Assembly (NCBI GenBank): GCA_964354255.1
Contig: CAYGYX010000007.1
Span: 1-54,685, forward strand
Direction of reading: 5' to 3'
DNA length: 54,685 bases
From: VGBK01 sp964354255
GTDB taxonomy: Bacteria > Actinomycetota > Acidimicrobiia > Spongiisociales > UBA11373
Each line of letters starts with the position of its first letter. Within the stretch, counting starts at the first letter, position 1. Position numbers and translations under genes: made by a program. The notes below the pieces were generated by a model. It did no database searches, was not told the origin of the DNA, and was given only the letters and a program-made list of their open reading frames with translations. Positions 27,374 to 35,255 of the stretch are shown piece after piece.

Positions 27374-28690
27374 ATGACGAACGTATCGTTGGAGACGATC
27401 GCCACCCTCGCCCAGAAGCGCGGCTTCGTATACCAGGCGTCGGAGATCTACGGCGGCCTGCGCTCCGCCTGGGACTACGGGCCGCTGGGCGTCGAGCTGC
27501 TGCGCAACGTCCGGGAAGCCTGGTGGAAGGCCGTGGTCTCCGAGCGCGACGACGTCGTCGGCCTCGACTCGTCGGTGATCCTCGCCTCTCAGGTGTGGGT
27601 GGCCTCCGGGCACCTGGCCTCCTTCACCGACCCGCTGGTGGAGTGCACCGAGTGCAACAACCGCTTCCGCCTGGACAAGCTGGCGGACCCCGACCTCTGC
27701 CCCAACTGCGGCCAGCGGGGCACCTTCACCGCTCCCAAGCAGTTCAACCTGATGCTCAAGACCTTCCTGGGGCCCGTGCAGGATGAGGGCAGCGTCGCTT
27801 ACCTGCGCCCCGAGACCGCCCAGGGCATCTTCGTCAACTTCGCCAACGTGGTGCGCACCGCCCGTATGCGGCCGCCCTTCGGCATCGCCCAGGTCGGCAA
27901 GGCCTTCCGCAACGAGATCACCCCCGGTCAGTTCGTGTTCCGCACCCGCGAGTTCGAGCAGGGGGAACTGGAGTTCTTCTGCCCGCCCGTCGAGGCCCCG
28001 CAGTGGCACGAGTACTGGCTCCAGGAGCGGCTGCGCTGGTACGTCGGGCTGGGGATGAAGGCGGAGAACCTGCGGCTGCGGGCCCACGGCCCCGATGAGT
28101 TGTCGCACTACTCGGCGGCTACCAGCGACGTGGAGTACCAGTTCCCCTGGGGCTGGGACGAGCTGGAAGGGATCGCCAACCGCACTGACTTCGACCTCAA
28201 GGCCCACGCCGAGGCGAGCGGCCAGGACCTGCGCTACTTCGACCAGGACACCGGGGAGCGGTACTTCCCATATGTGATCGAACCGTCCGCGGGTATCACC
28301 CGCTCTGCCTTCGCCTTCCTCCTCGACGCCTACGACGAGGAAGAGGTGCGGGGGGAGAAGCGGGTGGTGCTGCGCCTCCACCCCCGGCTGGCGCCTATCA
28401 AGGTGGCGGTGCTCCCCCTCTCCAAGAAGGACGAGTTGATCGAGGTAAGCCGCCGGGTGGCGGCTCTGCTGCGGCCCCATTGGCCGGTGGAGCACGACAT
28501 CACCCAGTCGATCGGCCGGCGCTACCGCCGCCAGGACGAGATCGGCACCCCTTACGCCGTCACCGTGGACTTCGACTCCCTCGAGGACCGGGCGGTCACC
28601 ATCCGCGAGCGGGACACCATGGACCAGATCCGGGTCCCCATCGCCGGCCTGGTCGAGGCGCTGGCCGAGAAGTTCGCCGGGAGGCTGTGA
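27374..28690 (+). CDS. glyS: Glycyl-tRNA synthetase (alpha2 type)
   Basis: 438 aa class II synthetase. N-terminal KRGFVYQASEIYGGLRSAWD, a zinc-like insertion with CTECNNRF and CPNCGQRGTF, motif 2 around RNEITPGQFVFRTREFEQ, motif 3 IEPSAGITRSAF, and a C-terminal anticodon-binding domain (VAVLPLSKKDELIEV). ATG 27374 is preceded by GGGAGG; ATG 27350 is in frame but less likely. Single-chain homodimer type as in other actinobacteria. Confidence 0.95.
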   Translation: MTNVSLETIATLAQKRGFVYQASEIYGGLRSAWDYGPLGVELLRNVREAWWKAVVSERDDVVGLDSSVILASQVWVASGHLASFTDPLVECTECNNRFRLDKLADPDLCPNCGQRGTFTAPKQFNLMLKTFLGPVQDEGSVAYLRPETAQGIFVNFANVVRTARMRPPFGIAQVGKAFRNEITPGQFVFRTREFEQGELEFFCPPVEAPQWHEYWLQERLRWYVGLGMKAENLRLRAHGPDELSHYSAATSDVEYQFPWGWDELEGIANRTDFDLKAHAEASGQDLRYFDQDTGERYFPYVIEPSAGITRSAFAFLLDAYDEEEVRGEKRVVLRLHPRLAPIKVAVLPLSKKDELIEVSRRVAALLRPHWPVEHDITQSIGRRYRRQDEIGTPYAVTVDFDSLEDRAVTIRERDTMDQIRVPIAGLVEALAEKFAGRL

Positions 28691-28703
28691 CGGGGTGATG
28701 GTG

Positions 28704-28719
28704 CCCCCGTGGCCGGGGG
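28704..28719. terminator. GC hairpin between convergent glyS and HNH genes
   Basis: CCCCC-GTGGCC-GGGGG, with no T run. Weak candidate for a shared terminator. Confidence 0.25.
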
Positions 28720-28753
28720 GGCGGTGGCTCGTGGTTCGACCGGTGGATTCCGC

Positions 28754-29881
28754 TCACAAGCGCTTCGGGTACCAGCAGTGGTCGTGGGCGTCCCGATGGT
28801 GTCTGCGGCACAACAGCCGCAGGTTGGCCAGATCCGTGGTTCCGCCTTGGGCCCAGTGTTGGAGGTGATGGGCGTCGCACCAGCGTGCCGGCACCCCACA
28901 TCCGGGATGGGTACAACCCTGGTCCCGCAGATCCAGGGCCCGGCGCAGGGCTGGGGGGACGATCCGGTGCCTTCGGCCGATCTCCACCGGCTCCGAACCA
29001 CCCTGGAGGACCAGCCGGGAGACGGAGGCATCGCAGGCCAGACGGCGGACGGCTTCGACGCTGATGGGTCCGGCTTCGGTGTCCACCAGACCGGAGTCCT
29101 CGCGGAGGCTTTCCCAGGGGACGGTGACCGTCACATGCGGCCGCTGGCCTGCAGACCCTTGTCCTCCGTCGAGGTGGCGGCGGCAGACTTCGACCAGGGC
29201 GTCGGCCCGGCACTGCGCCGGGGTCCGTGTGTCCTGCGGGTCCAGGGCAGCCGGTTCAGCCAAAGAGCGCAGGGCGGCCAGCACGACAGAGCCGCCTTCC
29301 GGGTCGAGGTCCCCGTCCAGGTGGACCATCCCGGACCAGGCGGGTGAAACGTGCAAAGCCCGCCGGGCGAACACCCGCTGCGTGTCCGCCACGGCTCCTT
29401 CGGGATCGGTGCTGCGCCGCCACTCCGACAGGGCCTGCGGCAGTCTCTGGGAAGACACCGAGGCGGCCTGAGCGACCAGATGCTTCTCGTCCCGGGTGAA
29501 CTGCTCCGGAGCCAGATCGTGCGCCTGGGCCAGCAGCCGCACCCTCGGCTCAGACACCAGCCCAGCCGCAAACGCGGCGCGGGTCTCCGGCATCTCCTCC
29601 AAAGCCGTGGCCACCCCCACCCGACTGCGGCACACTGCGGCCGGGTCCCCCGACAGCGCCATCAGCCACGCGGTAGTGGACCCGTAGCCTTCCTGACGGG
29701 CCACCCCCCGCCGTTCCGCCTCGGCGATGAACTCCGCCCGACGGGCCGCCACCTGAGCCCCCAGACGATCCAGGCCGCGCAGACCCTCTGCCAGGCCGGC
29801 ATTGGACACCCCCACCAGTGGGAAGCCGAACACCGGCGGGAACTCCGACGACTCCACTCGAGGAGAGACTCCGACGCTCAC
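28754..29881 (-). CDS. DUF222 / HNH endonuclease-domain protein (13E12-repeat type)
   Basis: 375 aa. DUF222 region (LRGLDRLGAQVAARRAEF, then the AFAAGLVSEPRVRLLAQ helix) and a C-terminal HNH nuclease motif: CTHPGCGVPARWCDAHHL, then NLRLLCRRHH. This abundant actinobacterial family (REP13E12-like in mycobacteria) is often mobile, and its cellular role is unknown. The protein ends only about ten residues after the HNH. Next to a GC-rich inverted-repeat element at 29979-30004. Confidence 0.88.
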   Translation of the reverse strand: MSVGVSPRVESSEFPPVFGFPLVGVSNAGLAEGLRGLDRLGAQVAARRAEFIAEAERRGVARQEGYGSTTAWLMALSGDPAAVCRSRVGVATALEEMPETRAAFAAGLVSEPRVRLLAQAHDLAPEQFTRDEKHLVAQAASVSSQRLPQALSEWRRSTDPEGAVADTQRVFARRALHVSPAWSGMVHLDGDLDPEGGSVVLAALRSLAEPAALDPQDTRTPAQCRADALVEVCRRHLDGGQGSAGQRPHVTVTVPWESLREDSGLVDTEAGPISVEAVRRLACDASVSRLVLQGGSEPVEIGRRHRIVPPALRRALDLRDQGCTHPGCGVPARWCDAHHLQHWAQGGTTDLANLRLLCRRHHRDAHDHCWYPKRL

Positions 29882-30202
29882 CCCACCTATCTATCAGCCA
29901 CCTGTGACATCCCCGGCAAGGCCCCGGCACCCCCGCGGTCGGCACCATCGTGAGACAGCAGCACCCCAGGGGATTTCTCCCTCCCCCACGGCGGTGGGGG
30001 AGGGTTGGGGTGGGGGGGAAGTCCTCCTCAGCGTCCGCTGGGACGGGGGAGAGATCGACCCGAGCGGGGGTGACATTGCCCGGCGGCACCCCAGGGTGCT
30101 GGCTCCTCACGTCACGGGCTGGTGGCGCCGAGAGGGACGGGCCGGCGCGCGGCCGGCGCTCCTGGATTAGCCTGCGGCCCCGTCCAGGGAAGGCGAGCCC
30201 AC
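29882..30202. other. intergenic region with hairpin repeat
   Basis: Between the DUF222/HNH gene and the DinB-like gene. Holds a perfect 11-bp inverted repeat (29979-30004) followed by G-rich sequence, and a -10-like TAGCCT at 30168-30173 for the DinB-like gene. No coding sequence supported. Confidence 0.6.
29979..30004. repeat. GC-rich palindromic element
   Basis: CCCTCCCCCAC - GGCG - GTGGGGGAGGG, a perfect 11-bp stem with a 4-base loop, followed by GTTGGGGTGGGGGG. This is the look of dispersed intergenic hairpin repeats, but only one clear copy is in the window. Confidence 0.6.
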
Positions 30203-30673
30203 ATGTGGGACCCCATCATCGAGGCCGCCCGCCATGGCGTCGGCCAGGGCTGCGACACCCTGCGCCGGGCGGTGCAGGGCCTGCCGACAGAGGCGCTGAA
30301 CTGGAGGCCGGCCGGCGCGGAAACGAACTCGATCGCCGTGCTGACCACGCACGCCATGCGCGCCACCCGCCTGCTGGTGGCCATGGCCGTGGCAGCCCCG
30401 CTGCCGCCCCGCGACCGGCCCGCCGAGTTCGCGACCGTTGCCGACCGCCCGGAGACTCTGCTTGCCCTGATCGACAGCCTTGCTGCGGAGTGCGCCGCGC
30501 TCTTGGATGCCGCCGAGTCGATCGACTGGAGCGCTCCGCGCCGGCGGCGCCGCGACGACGGCGAGGTGGTGGAGATGCCGGCGGCCGATGCGCTCTTCCT
30601 CGCCATCACGCACCTGCGCGGCCATGCGGACGAGGCGGCCCTCACCCGGCACTTCTGGCTGACTCGGTCGTAG
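30203..30673 (+). CDS. DinB-like (DUF664-type) four-helix protein
   Basis: 156 aa from ATG 30203, preceded by GGGAAGGCGAG. Helical, with ALNWRPAGAETNSIAVLTTH in the first half and the terminal LAITHLRGHADEAALTRHF, placing His residues as in DinB/mycothiol-transferase-type metal sites. Exact activity unknown; in actinobacteria related proteins use mycothiol or act as metal-dependent hydrolases. Confidence 0.75.
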   Translation: MWDPIIEAARHGVGQGCDTLRRAVQGLPTEALNWRPAGAETNSIAVLTTHAMRATRLLVAMAVAAPLPPRDRPAEFATVADRPETLLALIDSLAAECAALLDAAESIDWSAPRRRRRDDGEVVEMPAADALFLAITHLRGHADEAALTRHFWLTRS

Positions 30674-30686
30674 AGGCGGCGCACCC

Positions 30687-31712
30687 TCACCACTTCAGCC
30701 AGTCGCGCAGTGCCTCGGCGCTCGCCGGGACCAGCGGCGGCTCCGGCGCCCCCTGGAGGGCCGCCTGCGGGTCCTTGAGGCCATGCCCGGTGAGGGTGCA
30801 CACCACCGGTCCCTCGGGAAGGCGGTCCCGGTAGGCGAGCACCCCGGCCACGGACGCGGCCGAAGCCGGTTCGGCGAAGAGGCCTTCCTCCTCGGCGACC
30901 AGGCGGTAGGCGGCGAGGATCTGCTCGTCGGTGACCGCCTCGATGATCCCCCCCGACTCGTCTCGCGCCGCCACCGCCCCCGCCCAGGAAGCGGGGTTGC
31001 CGATGCGGATGGCGGTGGCCACCGTCTCCGGGCGGGCCACCGGCGCCCCCTGGACGATGGGGGCCGCCCCGGCCGCCTGGAAGCCCCACATGCGGGGCGC
31101 CTCACCCACCGCCCGATACCCCATCCAGTAGGCGGTGATGTTGCCGGCGTTGCCCACCGGCAGGGCCTGCACCGCCGGGGCCGCGCCCAGGGCCTCCACG
31201 ATCTCCCAGGCCGCCGTCTGCTGGCCGGCGATGCGGTCGGGGTTCACCGAGTTCACCAGCACTGCCTCGCCCCCGGCGGTGAAGGCCCGCACCACCTCGA
31301 GGGCGGCGTCGAAGGCGCCTTCGATGCAGACCACGCGGGCGCCGTGGCGGATGGCCTGGGCCAGTTTCCCCAGCGCCACGTTGCCCGCCGGGAGCACCAC
31401 CACGCAGGCCAGGCCGGCCCGGGCGGCGTAGGCGGCCGCCGAGGCCGAGGTGTTGCCGGTGGAGGCGCAGGCCACGGCCTTGGCCCCGGCCTCCAACGCC
31501 TTCGACACGGCCACCGTCATCCCCCGGTCTTTGAACGATCCGGTGGGGTTGGCCCCGTCGTACTTCAGGAACACCGGGCGCCCTACCCGGGCGGAGAGAC
31601 GGGGTGCCGGCAGCAGGGGAGTGCCCCCCTCGTGGAGGGTGACCACCGGCGTGGTGTCCCTCACCGGCAGGCGGTGGCGGTAGGCGGCGATCAGGCCGTC
31701 GGGGGTGCTCAT
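30687..31712 (-). CDS. thrC: Threonine synthase
   Basis: 341 aa PLP enzyme. The Schiff-base Lys is in NPTGSFKDRGM; STGNTSASAAAYAA binds the phosphate and GNAGNI the cofactor. Converts O-phosphohomoserine to threonine. Its ATG overlaps the hom stop (ATGA), so hom and thrC are one unit; thrB is transcribed divergently from upstream of hom. Confidence 0.95.
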   Translation of the reverse strand: MSTPDGLIAAYRHRLPVRDTTPVVTLHEGGTPLLPAPRLSARVGRPVFLKYDGANPTGSFKDRGMTVAVSKALEAGAKAVACASTGNTSASAAAYAARAGLACVVVLPAGNVALGKLAQAIRHGARVVCIEGAFDAALEVVRAFTAGGEAVLVNSVNPDRIAGQQTAAWEIVEALGAAPAVQALPVGNAGNITAYWMGYRAVGEAPRMWGFQAAGAAPIVQGAPVARPETVATAIRIGNPASWAGAVAARDESGGIIEAVTDEQILAAYRLVAEEEGLFAEPASAASVAGVLAYRDRLPEGPVVCTLTGHGLKDPQAALQGAPEPPLVPASAEALRDWLKW

Positions 31713-32992
31713 TCGGCGTCGCCCTCGACCCGGATGGCGGCGGCCACCTCCTCGACCACGTCGAGGCGGCTCAGGGCTGCGGCCGCGGCGCGCTGCTGCT
31801 TCTCGGGGGCCTCATGGGTCACCAGCAGCAGGGTCGCCTCGTTCCCCCGGCCTTCCTGCCACACCGACTTGATGCTCACCTCGGCGTCGGCGAAGGCGGT
31901 GGCGATGCGGGCGAGCACCCCGGGCCTGTCGGCCACCTCGAGGCGCAGGTACCAGCGGGTGGGGACCTCGGCGGCGTCGACCACCGATCCCGCCCCGAAC
32001 GAGATCCGGGGCGCCACCTGTGACCCGGAGCGCAGGTCCCGGGCGGCGTCGATGACGTCGCCGAGCACGGCGGTGGCCGTCGGCTCGCCGCCGGCGCCGG
32101 GCCCGGCGAACAGCAGCTCACCCACCGCCGGGCCCTGGATGAGGATGGCGTTGGTGGCGCCGCGGATGGCGGCCAGGGGGTGGTCGAGGGGGACCATCGC
32201 CGGGTGCACCCGGGCACTCACCCCATCCCCGACGCGCTGGGCGATGGCGAGCAGGCGGATCGTGTACCCGAGGTCGGCGGCGAAGGCGAGGTCGGTGGGG
32301 GAGATCCCGGCGATGCCCTCCCGGTAGACCCGGTCCGGCCCCACCCAGGTGGCGAAGGCCAGGCTGGCCAGGATCGACGCCTTGGAGGCGGCGTCGGCGC
32401 CGCTGATGTCATCGGTGGGGTCGGCCTCGGCGTATCCCAACGACTGGGCTTCGGCGAGGGCATCGGCGAAGCTGCCCCCTTCGTCGGCCATGCGGGTGAG
32501 TATGAAGTTGGTGGTGCCGTTGACGATGCCGACGACCCGCTCGATGTTCTCGCCGGCCAGGGTCTCGGTGAGGGGTCGGATGATGGGGATGCCGCCGCCG
32601 ACGGCGGCTTCGAAGAGGAGAGGGACCCCCGAGCGGCCGGCAGCGGTGAGCAGTTCGGGCCCGCGGGCGGCGATGAGCTCCTTGTTGGCGGTCACCACCG
32701 GCTTGCCGAGCTCCAGGGCCCTCCGCACCAGCGCGAAGGCCGGGTCGCATCCTCCCATCACCTCGACCACCAGTTCCACGGCCGGGTCCTCGATCACGTC
32801 CCAGGGCCGGGCGGTGACCACGGACTCGGGCAGAGAGAAGATGCGTTTCTTCCCCGGCGAGCGCACCGCTACCCGGCGCACCTCGAGTTCCAGGCCGGTC
32901 TTGGCGGCCACGGTGGCGCCATCTTCGGTGAGGCGCCGTATGAGGGTGCCTCCCACCGTCCCGGCGCCGAGGACTCCGATGCCGACGGCCAT
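31709..32992 (-). CDS. hom: Homoserine dehydrogenase with ACT domain
   Basis: 427 aa from ATG 32992, which has GGAGG seven bases upstream. Rossmann motif GVLGAGTVGGTLIRRL, the catalytic region VVTANKELIA, GIVNGTTNFILTRM, ADPTDDISGADAASK, and a C-terminal ACT domain (RLEVADRPGVLARIATAFAD) for likely threonine feedback. Catalyses the NAD(P)H-dependent reduction of aspartate semialdehyde. Overlaps thrC by 3 bp. Confidence 0.95.
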   Translation of the reverse strand: MAVGIGVLGAGTVGGTLIRRLTEDGATVAAKTGLELEVRRVAVRSPGKKRIFSLPESVVTARPWDVIEDPAVELVVEVMGGCDPAFALVRRALELGKPVVTANKELIAARGPELLTAAGRSGVPLLFEAAVGGGIPIIRPLTETLAGENIERVVGIVNGTTNFILTRMADEGGSFADALAEAQSLGYAEADPTDDISGADAASKASILASLAFATWVGPDRVYREGIAGISPTDLAFAADLGYTIRLLAIAQRVGDGVSARVHPAMVPLDHPLAAIRGATNAILIQGPAVGELLFAGPGAGGEPTATAVLGDVIDAARDLRSGSQVAPRISFGAGSVVDAAEVPTRWYLRLEVADRPGVLARIATAFADAEVSIKSVWQEGRGNEATLLLVTHEAPEKQQRAAAAALSRLDVVEEVAAAIRVEGDAE

Positions 32993-33014
32993 GTCCACCT
33001 CCGGGAAGGCCGCG

Positions 33015-33020
33015 ATGGTA
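33015..33020 (-). promoter_or_regulatory. hom-thrC -10 box (TACCAT)
   Basis: TACCAT on the minus strand, with transcription predicted near 33008 and a short leader carrying the GGAGG of hom. The divergent thrB -10 box lies about 45 bp away. Confidence 0.4.
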
Positions 33021-33065
33021 TCAACCTCGCCCGTCGGCCTCGCCGGGTGGGCCCGGGCCGGTGGA

Positions 33066-33071
33066 TATGCT
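33066..33071 (+). promoter_or_regulatory. thrB -10 box (TATGCT), leaderless
   Basis: TATGCT ends seven bases before ATG 33079. This layout matches holA, hrcA, recO and dnaG and was used to choose the thrB start. Confidence 0.45.
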
Positions 33072-33078
33072 GGTCGGC

Positions 33079-34032
33079 ATGCTGGCGGCAGCTGGAAGCG
33101 GGACGGATGGGGTGCCCCGGGGGTCGGCGGCCGGCCGGGGGGCGGCCTCGGCGCCGGCCTCGGCCGCCAACCTGGGGCCCGGCTTCGACGTGGCCGCCCT
33201 CGCCCTGGGCCTGCGCTGTGCGGTGTCCGTGGCCCCGGCGGGGGAGTGGTCGCTGCTCTCCGACCGCGCCGATGAGGGGTCGATGGCCCTGGTGCGCGGT
33301 GCCGCTGAGGCGGCGGCGCCGGGGTCAGGGCCCTTCGCGGTCGCCGTCGAGAGCGGCATCCCCGTCGGCTGCGGCCTCGGGTCGAGCGCCGCCCTGGTGG
33401 TGGGCGTGGTGGCCGCAGTCCGCTCGGCACTGGGCGAGGTGGAGAGCCGGGAAGAGGTCCTGCGGGTCGCGGCCGTCGTCGAGGGCCATCCCGACAACGT
33501 GGCCGCTGCCGTCCATGGGGGGGCGGTGGCGGTGAGCCCCGGCGGGCGGGTGTACGCCCTCGAGGTGCACCCATCGCTGCGGGTGCTCCTGGCCGTCCCC
33601 GAGGCGGTGCTCCCCACCGCGGTTGCCCGCCGGGCGCTCGAGGGCCCCATCGATACCGGCACGGCGGCGCGCACTGCCGCCCGCCTCGCCTTCCTCGTCG
33701 AGGGGTTGCGGCGAGGTGACGCCGCCCTGTTGGCCGAAGCCGCCGGGGACGAACTGCACGAGGCGCGACGGGCTCACCTGTCCCCCCTCACCGGCGCCCT
33801 GGTGCAGGCGGCTCGTGATGCCGGGGCGGCCCACGCCGCCTGGAGCGGGGCCGGCCCTTCGGCGGTCGCCCTGGTCACCGGCGAGGCGCTCCCGGCGGTG
33901 CGGGCTGCCTGGGAGGCTCTGCTCGCTGCCGAGGGGGGCCGGGTGCTGGAACCGGGCCTCGACCGTGCCGGGCTCCGGGTCGGCGTAGAACCGTGGGGGC
34001 CGCCACCACGCCCGGGGCTCGCCCGCTCGTAG
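33079..34032 (+). CDS. thrB: Homoserine kinase
   Basis: 317 aa GHMP kinase. Conserved N-terminus APASAANLGPGFDVAALAL, ATP-binding GIPVGCGLGSSAALVVGVV, HPDNVAAAVHGG, and the third motif AAWSGAGPSAVALV. Phosphorylates homoserine for ThrC. The start is uncertain: GTG 33061 and GTG 33112 are in frame, and family members usually begin close to the APAS motif. ATG 33079 is preferred for the -10 box seven bases upstream. Confidence 0.92.
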   Translation: MLAAAGSGTDGVPRGSAAGRGAASAPASAANLGPGFDVAALALGLRCAVSVAPAGEWSLLSDRADEGSMALVRGAAEAAAPGSGPFAVAVESGIPVGCGLGSSAALVVGVVAAVRSALGEVESREEVLRVAAVVEGHPDNVAAAVHGGAVAVSPGGRVYALEVHPSLRVLLAVPEAVLPTAVARRALEGPIDTGTAARTAARLAFLVEGLRRGDAALLAEAAGDELHEARRAHLSPLTGALVQAARDAGAAHAAWSGAGPSAVALVTGEALPAVRAAWEALLAAEGGRVLEPGLDRAGLRVGVEPWGPPPRPGLARS

Positions 34033-34110
34033 CGTCACCGACCTCCCGGGGCCGGAAGACAGGAATGCCGCCGGCATCCGCCGGCGCCACCTCTGGCAGT
34101 TCGGCTCGGA

Positions 34111-34683
34111 TCAGGTGAGCCGGTCGTGGACCAGGCGCAGTAGCTCGATGACCTGGGCGCGCTTGGTGGAGGCATCGGGCGCCTCGCCGCTCAAGTCGAT
34201 CACCGAGTAGCTGACGAACCCAACCAGGTCCCCGTCGATGAAGGCGGTGCTCACCCCGAGCTGCGCGCTCAGGTAGGCGTCGTCACCGATGCCCTCGATG
34301 TGCTCGGCGTCGGGGGCCACCATCTCGGGGGCGTAGTACTGGGCCCCCCGGTAGACCTGCACCTGCAGGAGGTGCGACGTCAAGTCCTCCAAGTCGTTCT
34401 CGTCTTCGATGGAGCCGTATAGGCAGGTGCCGACATCGAGGCCGGCGATGCCCTCAGACGACTCGGCGTCGAAGGTGGCCGGCTCGCCGAACAGGGTGGC
34501 TGCCTCGTCCACGGTGATCAGGGTCTCGCAGGTGAAGCCCCCGGGTGCGGCTGCCGTGGTGGTTGCTTCCCCACCGGCACCCGTAGTGCCCCCGGGGGTC
34601 GTGGTGGAGGAGCTGTCGTCGTCGCCGCAGGCCGCGGCGAGCAAGGCCAGGGCGGCAATTGCGATGATCAGTCGTTTGAACAT
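34111..34683 (-). CDS. Secreted lipoprotein, DUF3558-like
   Basis: 190 aa. Starts MFKRLIIAIAALALLAAACGDDD: a clear lipoprotein signal with lipobox LAAC (Cys about residue 20). A Ser/Thr/Gly linker follows, then a domain with TCETLITVDEAATLFGE, two Cys (TCETL and GTCLYGS) and GIGDDAYLS, as in DUF3558-type actinobacterial lipoproteins. Function unknown. The frame is open far upstream, but only this ATG gives a signal peptide, and a minus-strand TAGCGT lies seven bases before it. Confidence 0.8.
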   Translation of the reverse strand: MFKRLIIAIAALALLAAACGDDDSSSTTTPGGTTGAGGEATTTAAAPGGFTCETLITVDEAATLFGEPATFDAESSEGIAGLDVGTCLYGSIEDENDLEDLTSHLLQVQVYRGAQYYAPEMVAPDAEHIEGIGDDAYLSAQLGVSTAFIDGDLVGFVSYSVIDLSGEAPDASTKRAQVIELLRLVHDRLT

Positions 34684-34690
34684 GGAGGCG

Positions 34691-34696
34691 ACGCTA
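34691..34696 (-). promoter_or_regulatory. lipoprotein gene -10 box (TAGCGT), leaderless
   Basis: TAGCGT on the minus strand ends seven bases before the ATG at 34683; no Shine-Dalgarno is present. Confidence 0.4.
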
Positions 34697-34789
34697 CCGA
34701 CGACCCGCCCGCCGTGCACGCGCCGTTGTTCCACGGGCCCTCCGCAGGCAGGCCGGCGGGTAGCCTGCTTCGACAGCGAGGAGGTGGAC

Positions 34790-35200
34790 ATGGCGCCGGA
34801 GCGCCTGCGGACGGCTCTGGAGCCGGGGGAGGCGGTGCTCGGCAGGTGGGTGGCGGGCCTCCCCACCCTGGGCGGCCGGGGGGTCAAGTACGGGGGCACG
34901 CTGATCCTGACCGGCCGCCGGCTCGTCTGGGAGCCCATCGACCTGCCCGGGGTGCTCACGCTGGCGCCGGGCCTCAGGGGGCTGGAGAGCCTCACCCGCG
35001 GGATGCCGCTCGGCCGGGTGGTCGCGGTGCAGGCCGACCCCGACCGCCGTGCCCTGCTCCACATCGACGGTTTCGACGGGTCGGTGAGCCTGCTCATCGG
35101 GGCTGCGCGGATGTCGCCGGTGTGGAGCCGGAAGAACCGGGCGGCGCGCGGCGAGGCCGTCGCCGTCATCCAGGCGGCGCTGGCGAAGCGGCCGGCCTAG
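34790..35200 (+). CDS. small GRAM/PH-like domain protein
   Basis: 136 aa from ATG 34790, with GAGGAGG just upstream; -10-like TAGCCT at 34761-34766. The segment GTLILTGRRLVWEP resembles the core of GRAM/PH-like domains, which bind lipids or ligands, followed by predicted strands and a C-terminal helix. No catalytic motif. Gene family not named. A GC hairpin at 35212-35228 follows it. Confidence 0.6.
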   Translation: MAPERLRTALEPGEAVLGRWVAGLPTLGGRGVKYGGTLILTGRRLVWEPIDLPGVLTLAPGLRGLESLTRGMPLGRVVAVQADPDRRALLHIDGFDGSVSLLIGAARMSPVWSRKNRAARGEAVAVIQAALAKRPA

Positions 35201-35211
35201 CGCGGGCCCGG

Positions 35212-35228
35212 GCGCCCCTCGGGGGCGC
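35212..35228. terminator. GC hairpin upstream of dnaG
   Basis: GCGCCCC-TCG-GGGGCGC, a 7-bp stem with a 3-base loop and no T run. Placed between the GRAM-like gene and the dnaG promoter; likely terminator. Confidence 0.4.
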
Positions 35229-35243
35229 AGCAGGCCCGGTCGG

Positions 35244-35249
35244 TACACT
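35244..35249 (+). promoter_or_regulatory. dnaG-rpoD -10 box (TACACT), leaderless
   Basis: TACACT ends six bases before the dnaG ATG at 35256. No ribosome-binding site fits between. Confidence 0.55.
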
Positions 35250-35255
35250 CGCCGT

